Assembly (NCBI GenBank): GCA_025938035.1
Contig: JAICQE010000153.1
Span: 1 to 10,961 of the forward strand
DNA length: 10,961 bases
Direction of reading: 5' to 3'
Source: Vicinamibacteria bacterium
Lineage (GTDB): Bacteria; Acidobacteriota; Vicinamibacteria; Vicinamibacterales; UBA2999
The notes below the pieces were generated by a model. That model was given only the letters and a program-made list of their open reading frames with translations, was not told the origin of the DNA and did not search any database. Position numbers and translations under genes: made by a program. Each line of letters starts with the position of its first letter. The first letter of the stretch is position 1. This document shows positions 1-6,580 of the stretch, piece by piece.

Positions 1-1
1 G

Positions 2-418
2 GCGCTGTGGTCATACGCCCGCCTCGGTCTGATCGGGCGTTCGGCCGAGGCCAGCACGGTTCGTCGCATGACGACGGCGCTCACCGTCAAGGCCGCGTCC
101 ATCGAGAGCCCGGTGGCGACACTGAGCGGCGGCAACCAGCAGAAAGTCGTCCTCGCCAAATGGCTCGCGCTGCGGCCGCGCGTCATCGTGTTCGACGAAC
201 CGACGCAGGGCGTCGACGTCGGAGCCAAGGCGGAAATTCATCGCCTGATCCGCGCCCTCGCGCAGGAAGGCGCGGCTGTCGTGATGATCAGCAGCGACAT
301 GGAAGAGATCGTCGCGGAAAGCGACCGCGTCGCCGTCATGCACGACGGGCGCATCACCGGCGTTCTGCCGCGCTCCCGCTGCACGCCCGAATCCATCATG
401 CAGCTCGCCGTCGCATGA
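2..418 (+). CDS. Sugar ABC transporter ATP-binding protein, C-terminal part (RbsA/XylG-like)
   Basis: This is the last 138 residues of an ATPase whose start lies left of the window. It would power uptake of a sugar or related solute at the cytoplasmic face of a CUT2-type transporter. The fragment is the second nucleotide-binding domain of a fused two-domain RbsA/XylG-like protein. The ABC signature LSGGNQQK is at fragment residues 41-48, and Walker B followed by the D-loop (VIVFDEPTQGVDVGA) starts at about 61. The switch region reads ISSDMEEI, without the usual His. From memory of the family, the C-terminal domain of RbsA-type ATPases also has a Ser-rich sequence here (ISSELPE), so this is probably normal. 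The permease gene follows after 28 bases on the same strand, which implies one operon; the periplasmic binding protein is presumably to the left. The substrate cannot be told from this fragment. The family call is firm. Confidence 0.93.
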   Translation, partial: ALWSYARLGLIGRSAEASTVRRMTTALTVKAASIESPVATLSGGNQQKVVLAKWLALRPRVIVFDEPTQGVDVGAKAEIHRLIRALAQEGAAVVMISSDMEEIVAESDRVAVMHDGRITGVLPRSRCTPESIMQLAVA

Positions 419-446
419 CCGGCGTCCACGACGGCTCTCTCCTGCC

Positions 447-1409
447 ATGACGCGAAAAGACCTCGGCGTTCTCCTGCTGTTCGTCGTGCTGTGCGTCATT
501 GTCGCCGCCGCGAGCCCGCAATTCCTCAGCGTTGCCAACCTCCAGAACGTTGGCCGGCTGGTGGGCACCTACGGCATCTTCAGCATCGGCGTCGGCATCG
601 TGATCATGACTGGCGGCATCGACCTGTCGGTCGGATCGATCTGCGCGCTGCTCGGCGTGCTGCTGTCGATGATGCTCGTCGAGTGGGGCTGGCCGGCCGG
701 CCCTGCGCTCGCCGCGGTGCTGGCGCTCGGCGCCGGACTCGGCGCCGCACATGGCTTCCTGATCGCGCGCCTCCGGCTGCAGCCCTTCATCGTCACGTTG
801 TGCGGGCTGCTCCTGTATCGGGGCGCGGCGCGATACGTGGCTGACGATTCGACCAAGGGCTTCGGCACTGGTGAAGGCTTCGAGTGGTTGCGGGCAGCCG
901 CCGCCGGACATGTCGCCGGCGTGCCGATGCCGTTCGTGATCCTGTGCGTAATCGCTGTTGTCGCGTGGCTGGTGGTGCATCGTTCAGTCTACGGACGGCA
1001 TCTGATCGCGGTCGGGCACAATGAGGAAGCTTCACGCTACTCAGGTGTCAGAACCGGCAGCGTTGTTGCCGTGGCATATGTCATCTCAGGGTTGCTTGCC
1101 GCCGTGTCCGCCGTCATCATCGCCTTCTATACCAACTCGGTCTCGCCCGCGTCGCACGGCAACTTTTACGAGCTGTACGCGATTGCGGCCGCGGTCGTCG
1201 GCGGCTGCAGTCTGCGCGGGGGCGAAGGCACCGTGCTCGGGATCGTGATTGGAGCCGCCCTGCTGCAGGTGCTGCGCAACCTGGTGAACCTGCTCGATAT
1301 CCCGAGCTCGCTCGACTTCGCGGTGATGGGCGCTGTCATTCTCGCCGGCGCGATCGCCGACCAGGTCATCGCTCGACGATCGAGACGGTCGCTTGTCGGA
1401 CGACGTTGA
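447..1409 (+). CDS. Sugar ABC transporter permease (RbsC-like, CUT2 family)
   Basis: A 320-residue inner-membrane permease of the BPD_transp_2 (RbsC/XylH/AraH) family, which forms the translocation path for a monosaccharide-type solute. The length is normal for the family. Hydrophobic helices begin at about residues 6-22 and continue throughout. The family hallmark GGIDLSVGS is at 56-64, VGHNEEASRYSGV at 189-201, and the conserved late segment YELYAIAAAVVGG at 241-253 is followed by GGEGTVLGIVIGA at 258-270. The C-terminus is short and Arg-rich, as expected for a cytoplasmic tail. The ATG at 447 is the only good start, because the reading frame upstream offers no alternative before the ATPase gene. 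No clear Shine-Dalgarno sequence precedes it, so translation may be coupled to the ATPase. It ends 9 bases before the convergent receptor gene. The substrate is unknown. Confidence 0.94.
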   Translation: MTRKDLGVLLLFVVLCVIVAAASPQFLSVANLQNVGRLVGTYGIFSIGVGIVIMTGGIDLSVGSICALLGVLLSMMLVEWGWPAGPALAAVLALGAGLGAAHGFLIARLRLQPFIVTLCGLLLYRGAARYVADDSTKGFGTGEGFEWLRAAAAGHVAGVPMPFVILCVIAVVAWLVVHRSVYGRHLIAVGHNEEASRYSGVRTGSVVAVAYVISGLLAAVSAVIIAFYTNSVSPASHGNFYELYAIAAAVVGGCSLRGGEGTVLGIVIGAALLQVLRNLVNLLDIPSSLDFAVMGAVILAGAIADQVIARRSRRSLVGRR

Positions 1410-1418
1410 CGGGTGTCG

Positions 1419-2456
1419 TCAGTTGGCGAGCCAGCCATCCTCGGCAAACTGGCCCCGCAGCCAGCTTTCGTCCTTCGCGATGTAGTCCGTCAGCTCAGGC
1501 CCGCTCAGGAATGCGTCCGTTTGCGACCCACGGCGGAGCCAGGCTTTCCACTCCTCCGTCTCGCGTACTCGTGCAAGGACATTCCGATAAAACGCCACCT
1601 GCGCGTCAGTCACGCCCTTCGGCAGCCACACCGTCCGCGGCATCTGGTAGCGCTCGATTGGCAGCCCGGCTTCCATGCACGTCGGGATGTCCGCCCACGT
1701 GCGGCCCGCGCTGACGACGTCGGCGTAGCCGAGGCGCGCCGGCGAAAACACGCACAGCGGCCGGATCGTGCCGGCGCGCCACAGTGGCGCGTTTTCCTGC
1801 GGGTTGTTGACATTCGCCGCCACATGCCCGCCGGCGAGCTGCACGGCGACCTCGCTGCCGGACTTGAACGGCACGTACGAAAATGCGACCTGCCCAACCT
1901 TCTCGATCTGACGCACCAGCACCTGATCCGTGTCCTTCGATGCCGTTCCCGCCACCGCCAGCCGCTTGGCCCCGTTGCGCGCCGCTTCGAGGAAGGTGGA
2001 CACGTCCGGATACGGGGCCTTCGAATTCACCCACAGCATGAACTCGTCGAACGCGACCGCCGCAACCGGCTGTAAATCGGAGCGGCGGTAGCCGACTGCT
2101 GAACCAAGCGGAATCAGCCAGACGTTGTTCGTCGCGAAGACCAGCTTGTGCGGATTGCCGATAGCGCCCTTCGCGTAGATGAACGCTTCCGTACCCGAAC
2201 CGCCGCCTTGGTTGGTGACGATGACCGAGCGATCGACCAGTTTGTATTTCTGAATGATGGACTGGACCGTGCGCGCGAGCTGATCGCTGCCGCCGCCGGG
2301 TCCGGCGGCGACGACGAACTCGACGGGCCGCGACGGTTTCCATTCCCGCTGGTTCGCCGGCCGCGCACATCCGCTCGCCGCGGCCATCACGAGCAGCAGC
2401 GCCACGCATGGGAGACCCGTAACTTCCGCCTTCAGGCGAAAGTTACCGGCCTTCAT
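1419..2456 (-). CDS. Bug/TctC-type tripartite tricarboxylate transporter receptor, lipoprotein
   Basis: A 345-residue extracytoplasmic solute receptor of the Bug (TctC) family, whose members bind carboxylates and other small solutes for TTT transporters or act as orphan sensors. The N-terminus is a lipoprotein signal with a hydrophobic stretch VALLLVMAAASG ending at Cys30. The first beta strand and ligand loop read PVEFVVAAGPGGGSD at 44-58, and the second ligand region YVPFKSGSEVAVQLAGGH is at 194-211, in line with the family pattern. No TctA or TctB gene is nearby, so it is an orphan here. The ATG at 2456 lies inside the last codons of the upstream amidohydrolase gene, and residues 3-13 are encoded by a dispersed palindrome. 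A GTG at residue 18 would leave a very short signal, so the ATG is preferred. It is the last gene of the minus-strand operon. The ligand is unknown. Confidence 0.88.
   Translation of the reverse strand: MKAGNFRLKAEVTGLPCVALLLVMAAASGCARPANQREWKPSRPVEFVVAAGPGGGSDQLARTVQSIIQKYKLVDRSVIVTNQGGGSGTEAFIYAKGAIGNPHKLVFATNNVWLIPLGSAVGYRRSDLQPVAAVAFDEFMLWVNSKAPYPDVSTFLEAARNGAKRLAVAGTASKDTDQVLVRQIEKVGQVAFSYVPFKSGSEVAVQLAGGHVAANVNNPQENAPLWRAGTIRPLCVFSPARLGYADVVSAGRTWADIPTCMEAGLPIERYQMPRTVWLPKGVTDAQVAFYRNVLARVRETEEWKAWLRRGSQTDAFLSGPELTDYIAKDESWLRGQFAEDGWLAN
2419..2446. repeat. Palindromic element with TGAA loop at a gene junction (second family)
   Basis: A 28-base inverted repeat. On the minus strand the arms GTAACTTTCGCC and GGCGGAAGTTAC enclose a TGAA loop, giving a 12-base-pair stem with a single G-U pair in RNA. 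It spans the junction of the amidohydrolase and receptor genes: it holds the TAA stop of the first (2443-2445) and encodes the residues GNFRLKAEVT of the second. No T-tract follows, so it is not a standard terminator. Peptides of the FRLKAEAT kind are, from memory, common read-through products of dispersed repeats in Vicinamibacteria; that family membership is not provable from one copy here. Confidence 0.75.
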
Positions 2457-3861
2457 TCGCTTCGGCGCCGGCGATATACACGGCGCGGATCCGGCGGCTG
2501 TTCCTGATATCAGTCAGCGGGTTTGCATCGAGCACGACGAAGTCGGCCCACTTGGTCGGCTCGAGCGTGCCGAGATCCTCCGCGCCGAGGAACATCGCCG
2601 CGCGGCGCGTTGCTGCCTCGATCGCCTGCGCCGGTGTCAGGCCCGCTTCAACCATCAGCTCCAGTTCCCAATGCTCCGAATATCCTGGAAAGCGCCCGGG
2701 CGGGCCGGCGTCCGTGCCGGCCGCATACGGAATTCCCGCGTCGACGATCCGCTTCAGGTTCGCCTTCGCGTGCTCGAAGAAGGCCGGAAACTTCTTGAAG
2801 TTCGGGTTGCCCGCCTGCGCCTTCTGCCGCTCGGGACTCTTGATCAACTCCAGCGTCTTCGCCGACACGCCGCGGGTGAAAAACGGATCGTCGGCAAACG
2901 CCGGCGGCGAGCCGTAGGCAAACATCGCCGCCTCGCGCGACAGCGTCGACGCCACCTGCCACGTACCGTGCTTCTTCATGCCGTCGATGAGCGCCTGATC
3001 GATCGGCTGGTCGCGCACCATGTGCACGAATCCGTCGATCCCCTGGTCAACCAGCCGCTTCGCGTCCTCGAGATAGAAGACGTGGGCGAGCACGCGCGCG
3101 CCGCGCTTGTGTGCGGTGTCGATGATGGCCTTCGAGATCGCCGGCGGCATCTTCGGCATCGTGCCAAGCTCCGAGTCGAGCCACAGCTTGATGACGTCGG
3201 CGCTTTTGTCGAGTTGGGCGTTCACCGATGCTGCCGCCTCCTCTGGCGTGGCCACCGCTTCGTTGACGCCCGCCAGCCCTCCGTACCCGCCTTTGAACAC
3301 CAGGCCCTGACCGGCGGTGTACACGCGCGCCATCGACACCGGGCCACCGTTGGCCGCTGCGGAACGCTGGTCGCTGCGTACAGGAAAGACCGCGTCCTGA
3401 TCCGTCCCCATGCTCATGACCGTCGTCACTCCGTACGACGCATATGTCCTGAGATCCTTCTCGACGCTTTCACGTGTGTGGTTGCTCTTGTCCTGGACCA
3501 GGTCGACGGTGTTGCCGAGGTGCGCGTGCATGTCCATCAGGCCGGGAATGACGTAGGCCCCGTTCAGATCCGTGACCGTCGCCCGTTCCGGGGCCTTGAG
3601 ATCACTCGCCGCTCCGACCCACGACACGCGGCCGTTCTGAACGACCATTGCTGCTGGCGCCAGCGGCGCGCGGCCGGTGCCATCGATCAATGTGAAATTG
3701 CGAAACACGAGCGCGGCCGCGCCACCCGGCGGCGCTTCCTTGCTTTCGCCACCCGAGCCGCTGCAACTGAGCGCCAGAATCCCGAGGATGAGCGCGGTGA
3801 CCTTCACGCCGGTCCGGCTGAAGCCGGACGCTACGAATCTAGGAAACCTTGGTGCGGGCAT
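2443..3861 (-). CDS. Metal-dependent amidohydrolase lipoprotein (imidazolonepropionase-like)
   Basis: A 472-residue member of the amidohydrolase superfamily (COG1228/HutI-like). It is probably a binuclear metal hydrolase acting on an amide, cyclic amide or dipeptide bond outside the cytoplasmic membrane. Visible ligand candidates are the HAH pair His112/His114 in VIPGLMDMHAHLGN, Lys225 in DVIKLWLDSE, His260 in RVLAHVF, His280 in DGFVHMV and Asp384 in AAGTDAGPPG. The C-terminal small beta domain (GTLEPTKWADFVVLDANPL) is typical. A lipoprotein signal ends at Cys33 (LILGILALSC). Two starts are possible. The ATG at 3861 overlaps the upstream gene by 23 bases and encodes the repeat-derived ASGFSRT. 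The GTG at 3807 gives a compact lipoprotein signal (MKVTALILGILALSC) beginning 31 bases after the upstream stop. I report the longer form, but the GTG is a serious alternative. The substrate is unknown. Confidence 0.9.
   Translation of the reverse strand: MPAPRFPRFVASGFSRTGVKVTALILGILALSCSGSGGESKEAPPGGAAALVFRNFTLIDGTGRAPLAPAAMVVQNGRVSWVGAASDLKAPERATVTDLNGAYVIPGLMDMHAHLGNTVDLVQDKSNHTRESVEKDLRTYASYGVTTVMSMGTDQDAVFPVRSDQRSAAANGGPVSMARVYTAGQGLVFKGGYGGLAGVNEAVATPEEAAASVNAQLDKSADVIKLWLDSELGTMPKMPPAISKAIIDTAHKRGARVLAHVFYLEDAKRLVDQGIDGFVHMVRDQPIDQALIDGMKKHGTWQVASTLSREAAMFAYGSPPAFADDPFFTRGVSAKTLELIKSPERQKAQAGNPNFKKFPAFFEHAKANLKRIVDAGIPYAAGTDAGPPGRFPGYSEHWELELMVEAGLTPAQAIEAATRRAAMFLGAEDLGTLEPTKWADFVVLDANPLTDIRNSRRIRAVYIAGAEANEGR
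3811..3836 (-). repeat. REP-like palindrome, copy 1 (GTAG foot plus hairpin)
   Basis: A perfect 7-base-pair hairpin, GTCCGGC-TGAA-GCCGGAC on the plus strand at 3812-3829. Read on the minus strand it is preceded by the tetranucleotide GTAG (3831-3834), one base before the stem. A GTAG-type foot next to an imperfect or perfect palindrome is the known signature of REP elements mobilised by RAYT transposases. It differs from the copy at 4530-4555 by one base in 26. It sits immediately after the stop codon of the 226-residue gene and within the first codons of the longer form of the amidohydrolase. Confidence 0.85.
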
Positions 3862-4519
3862 CTTCGAGAATGCGCGTCGCGCGCGACGGGTTGAAGACGC
3901 CGCAGGAGCAGAAGCGCGTCAGCGTCGCGGCGCATTGCTCCGGCGTCCGCCGGTTTTCCTTGACGAAGTCGATCATCTTCTTCGCCAGCGAGTGGCTGAT
4001 CATGCCGTGCCCGCACATCGTGGACAGCATCATCACCTGCGCGTTCGGCATCTTCTCGGTCTTGCCTTCGAAGCCGAGCGAGTAGCCGACGCTGTGCCGG
4101 GGGATGCCCGCGTACGCGCAGCAATCCTCCGCGCCGGCGATCGACGTGGACACGTTGACGCTGAGGCCAAGGTTCTCTTCCTTGATCCGCTTCACGAACT
4201 GCTCGGCCTTGTCGCGATCGTCGAAGACCGCCGCACATGTCGTGACGTCCGTCAGGCCGTCGACCACGGCCTGGAAGTCCGGCCTGTTGTCGCGCGACCA
4301 ATGCGCGAATGGATTCATCTGCCGCGAAGGCCGAATCGCGCCGCCGTGCCGCGCGTCGCCGAGGTTCACGGGACCGTATTCGATGGCGATCTGCAGGAAC
4401 CGCCGCAGCCCCTCCAACGCGTTCTCCTGCTTGAACGGCCCCTTGCACGCCATCGCAAACACGATGAAGTCGTCGTCGAAGCTCGCGGCGCTGCCGAATC
4501 GATGGAGCGTGTTGGTCAT
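3839..4519 (-). CDS. Cys-rich conserved-looking protein of unknown function
   Basis: I do not recognise this 226-residue protein. It has no signal peptide or membrane segment and is probably cytoplasmic. It is rich in Cys at 25, 95, 133, 134, 169, 196, 204 and 206. The last four cluster in the C-terminal third, with CGHGMISHSLAKKM at 169-182, EQC at 194-196 and RFCSCGVFNPSRA at 203-214, which could hold an iron-sulphur centre or another metal. Charged helices such as DRDKAEQFVKRIKEEN lie in the middle. The start is well supported: the upstream ferredoxin stop TGA runs directly into GGAAGGA followed by the ATG, so the two genes are tightly coupled and probably work together in electron transfer or a redox modification. 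The gene is flanked on both sides by direct REP-like repeats. Codon use resembles its neighbours. Any specific activity would be a guess. Confidence 0.82.
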   Translation of the reverse strand: MTNTLHRFGSAASFDDDFIVFAMACKGPFKQENALEGLRRFLQIAIEYGPVNLGDARHGGAIRPSRQMNPFAHWSRDNRPDFQAVVDGLTDVTTCAAVFDDRDKAEQFVKRIKEENLGLSVNVSTSIAGAEDCCAYAGIPRHSVGYSLGFEGKTEKMPNAQVMMLSTMCGHGMISHSLAKKMIDFVKENRRTPEQCAATLTRFCSCGVFNPSRATRILEDARTKVS

Positions 4520-4526
4520 TCCTTCC

Positions 4527-5375
4527 TCAGGTCCGGCTGAAGCCGGACACTACGAGTGCGGGCTCCTCCGCCGGTGCGCCGCGGCGGCCGAGTCCGATGT
4601 TCGTCTTCGCGCGGGCGAGGTCATAGCCCAGCCGCTCGAGGATCGGCGCCACGACCGTGTCGTCGCCATGGTCATCGCAGCGGACACCGGCGCCGATCGA
4701 GACGACCGTGTCGATCCGCTTCTCCACCGCCCACACCAGGCGGATGATCTCCTCCGCCCGCGCCACCGGCACCTTGATTTCGACGATCGCGGACAGCACT
4801 TTCTCGTCGAGGATGTCCTCGCGAATCGTGCCCGTGGCGACGTCGCTCATCAGCGACGTAATCGGGTTCTTCTTCTCGAACGCGACGCCGGCTGCCGCCA
4901 GCGCGCGGCACATTTCCTGGATGTCGCGGAAGCGCGCGCCCACGCCCGGACGTCCAAGCTCAATCGTGAAGCCGACATCGCCCGGCCCCACGCGTCCGGT
5001 CACGTCGTTGGTCTTCACTTCCTCGGTGCCACGTCCTTCGACACCGGTCGACTCATGCGGGACGCGTGGATCCGAGAAGGCGCGGCGGACGACGCGCGGC
5101 CAGGTCAGCTCGTCGGGCTCGAATGCGGCGGTCGGACAGACGTCCGGCTCCGGTTCGAAGCGGATGCGCATCGCGGCGAACATCTTCCGCACCGTGCGCA
5201 CCAGCGTCGGATTCAGATGCTCCTGGCTGAGGCCGTTGAAGCAGGTGTAGCACTCCACGCATTCGTCGCGGTCGATGGTCGCGCGCTTCAACACGGGGTC
5301 GATATAGATCGCCCCCATCGGGCAGACGTAGGTGCAGTTGCCGCAGGCGACGCATTTCTTCGGATTGATCTGCAT
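4527..5375 (-). CDS. Two-cluster 4Fe-4S ferredoxin-domain protein with an unfamiliar C-terminal domain
   Basis: A 282-residue cytoplasmic protein that probably carries electrons. The N-terminal ferredoxin domain has one complete 4Fe-4S motif, C8-x2-C11-x2-C14-x3-C18-P. The second motif starts as C39-x2-C42-x2-C45 but lacks the close fourth Cys; the only fitting residue is Cys80 in DVCPTAAF, after a 34-residue insertion. From about residue 125 a separate soluble alpha/beta domain follows (GDVGFTIELGRPGVG, then AIVEIKVPVARAEEIIRLVW), which I cannot name. The last residues VSGFSRT come from a REP-like repeat whose edge also provides the stop TGA. I chose the ATG at 5375, which leads directly into the Cys motif; a TTG at 5402 would add nine residues of no domain value and overlap the divergent gene. 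It is the first gene of the operon that ends with the receptor at 1419. Confidence 0.87.
   Translation of the reverse strand: MQINPKKCVACGNCTYVCPMGAIYIDPVLKRATIDRDECVECYTCFNGLSQEHLNPTLVRTVRKMFAAMRIRFEPEPDVCPTAAFEPDELTWPRVVRRAFSDPRVPHESTGVEGRGTEEVKTNDVTGRVGPGDVGFTIELGRPGVGARFRDIQEMCRALAAAGVAFEKKNPITSLMSDVATGTIREDILDEKVLSAIVEIKVPVARAEEIIRLVWAVEKRIDTVVSIGAGVRCDDHGDDTVVAPILERLGYDLARAKTNIGLGRRGAPAEEPALVVSGFSRT
4530..4555 (-). repeat. REP-like palindrome, copy 2 (GTAG foot plus hairpin)
   Basis: The second copy, in the same orientation as 3811-3836. The hairpin arms are 4531-4537 and 4542-4548 around a TGAA loop, and GTAG is at 4550-4553 on the minus strand. The only change in 26 bases is at 4549. 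It lies inside the 3' end of the ferredoxin gene and encodes its final VVSGFSRT. The coding strand runs straight from the repeat into the stop codon and then the ribosome binding site of the next gene. The two copies are separated by 719 bases and enclose exactly one gene. Confidence 0.85.
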
Positions 5376-5401
5376 GGGGCGGGGCCTATCATACCCACAC
5401 A
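5376..5401. promoter_or_regulatory. Very short divergent promoter region
   Basis: Only 26 bases separate the chosen ferredoxin start from the ATG of the DinB-like gene. The minus strand contains TATGAT, a close match to a -10 box, with a TATCAT counterpart on the plus strand. No convincing -35 element is visible, and the -10 lies so close to both starts that transcripts would be nearly leaderless. Judged by position and the -10 match only. Confidence 0.3.
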
Positions 5402-5887
5402 ATGGACCTGAATACCCTGCTCACCGATGCACTCAGGAACCTTCTGACGGAGCTGGCTGTCGGTCCGCCCGGGAAGTCCGCCTACGTGCTGAACCCCGGG
5501 GATCGCGGGCTGCTCGAGTCGCTGAGCGCGCTCTCCGCGGCTCAGGCGAGCACGCGGCCGCAGGGCCGCTCGTCAATTGCGTCGCACGTCCATCACCTCC
5601 ACTACGGCTTCACGCTGGCGAACCGCCGGGCGCGTGGAGAAGATCCGTACACCGATGCCAACTGGAGCCAGAGCTGGCGACAGCAGGTGGTGGACGATGC
5701 GGAATGGGTCCGGCTGGTGACGGCCCTCGGCGACGAGATCAAGAAATGGCGCGACGCGATTTCGCCGCGCGACTGGGATCCGGTGGTGCTGACCGGTACG
5801 ATTGCCAGCATCGCGCATCTCGCGTATCACCTTGGCGCGATCCGTCAACTGAACGCGGCCGCTGCCGGCCCGCGCGAAACCCACTAG
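5402..5887 (+). CDS. DinB-like metal-binding four-helix protein
   Basis: A 161-residue soluble protein of the DinB/YfiT superfamily of four-helix bundles with a three-His divalent metal site. Some members are thiol transferases; many have no known substrate. The likely ligands are one His of the SHVHHLHYGF segment (61-70) at the end of the second helix, and His139 with His143 in IAHLAYHLGAIRQL, the last-helix pattern that identifies the family. The length is normal. The ATG at 5402 is the first codon of the frame after the divergent promoter region, and there is little room for any other start. The next gene on the strand begins close behind and may share its transcript. The family is well supported; the reaction is not known. 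Confidence 0.85.
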   Translation: MDLNTLLTDALRNLLTELAVGPPGKSAYVLNPGDRGLLESLSALSAAQASTRPQGRSSIASHVHHLHYGFTLANRRARGEDPYTDANWSQSWRQQVVDDAEWVRLVTALGDEIKKWRDAISPRDWDPVVLTGTIASIAHLAYHLGAIRQLNAAAAGPRETH

Positions 5888-6029
5888 TACCACTAACCTG
5901 CGGTTATTCCTCGAGTCTCACCGGCGCCCGCTGACCGAGCAGGAGCGGCGGACGCTGCGCGCCAGGATTCACAGCCTGCAGGGACGCGGCCGCCGGTCGC
6001 GCACCGGCTGGATCCCGATCGCCGCGGCC

Positions 6030-6530
6030 GTGACCGTCGCTCTGTGGCTGTTGACGCTTCTCGCCTCGGATGCGCCGTGGATGGTCGTCACGGCGTTCTG
6101 GCTGGTCACCGGCGGCGCGATCGCCGTGTGGGTCGGCCGCGACATGCGGCAGCACGCCTCGCAATTCAGCGGCATGGCAGCGGGACTGCGATCCGCGCTC
6201 ACGGCAAACGCTGCAGAGGTGCACGACGTCCGCGCGCGGGCGTTCGTCGAGTTCGAAGAGGAGGAAGACGAGGGCGCCTGTTACGCGTTCGAGATCGAGG
6301 GGCCGCGGCTGGTGTTCGTCAGCGGCCAGGAGTTCTACTCGAGCGCACGCTTCCCCAGCCTGGATTTTTCCCTGGTCTATGTTCTCGATGAAGCTGGCCG
6401 CACCGTCGACATGCTGATCGACAAGCGCGGCGCGCGGGCAAAGCCGGCATTCACGATTCCCGCCGTCGAGCACCGGGAACGGCCCGAGCATCTGGAAGTG
6501 CGAGCGGGCACCATTGAGACGCTTCGGTAA
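6030..6530 (+). CDS. Small membrane protein with two helices and a cytoplasmic C-terminal domain, unknown function
   Basis: I do not recognise this protein. From the GTG at 6030 it has 166 residues: two hydrophobic segments (VALWLLTLLAS, then APWMVVTAFWLVTGGAIAVW) and a soluble domain with an acidic stretch FEEEEDEGACYAFEIEG and the strand-rich RLVFVSGQEFYSS. The frame stays open upstream to 5853, and the translated upstream part looks coding: a basic helix (LTEQERRTLRARIHSLQ) followed by RTGWIPIAAAV, which completes the first membrane helix. No ATG, GTG or TTG exists in that stretch; CTG at 5898 is the best candidate start (about 210 residues), otherwise a base error hides the true start. 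The DinB-like gene ends at 5887, so the two are probably cotranscribed. The gene ends at a hairpin. Confidence 0.6.
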   Translation: MTVALWLLTLLASDAPWMVVTAFWLVTGGAIAVWVGRDMRQHASQFSGMAAGLRSALTANAAEVHDVRARAFVEFEEEEDEGACYAFEIEGPRLVFVSGQEFYSSARFPSLDFSLVYVLDEAGRTVDMLIDKRGARAKPAFTIPAVEHRERPEHLEVRAGTIETLR

Positions 6531-6572
6531 CGAAGAGGACGGAGCGAACGGTTTATCTCCGTCCTCCCGTTA
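6528..6572. terminator. Long inverted repeat at the end of two converging genes
   Basis: GAGGACGGAG (6535-6544) and CTCCGTCCTC (6557-6566) form a perfect 10-base-pair stem around a 12-base loop. It is extended by TAACG (6528-6532) and CGTTA (6568-6572) across a small bulge. It overlaps the stop codon of the membrane-protein gene and lies 3' of the minus-strand small gene ending at 6581, so it could serve both strands. No T-run follows on either strand, so it may be a barrier or a factor-assisted terminator instead of an intrinsic one. Confidence 0.55.
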
Positions 6573-6580
6573 CCTCCGAG

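Noticed and set aside
1399..1420. GACGAC / GTCGTC inverted repeat between the converging permease and receptor genes
   Set aside because: The stem is six base pairs with a ten-base loop and no T-run, too weak to call a terminator.
2671..3894. Long plus-strand open frame of 407 codons
   Set aside because: It is antisense to the amidohydrolase, Arg/His-rich in composition, and has no domain; the minus-strand protein has clear motifs.
4104..5411. Plus-strand open frame of 435 codons
   Set aside because: It lies opposite the ferredoxin and the Cys-rich gene and shows the composition of a high-GC shadow frame.
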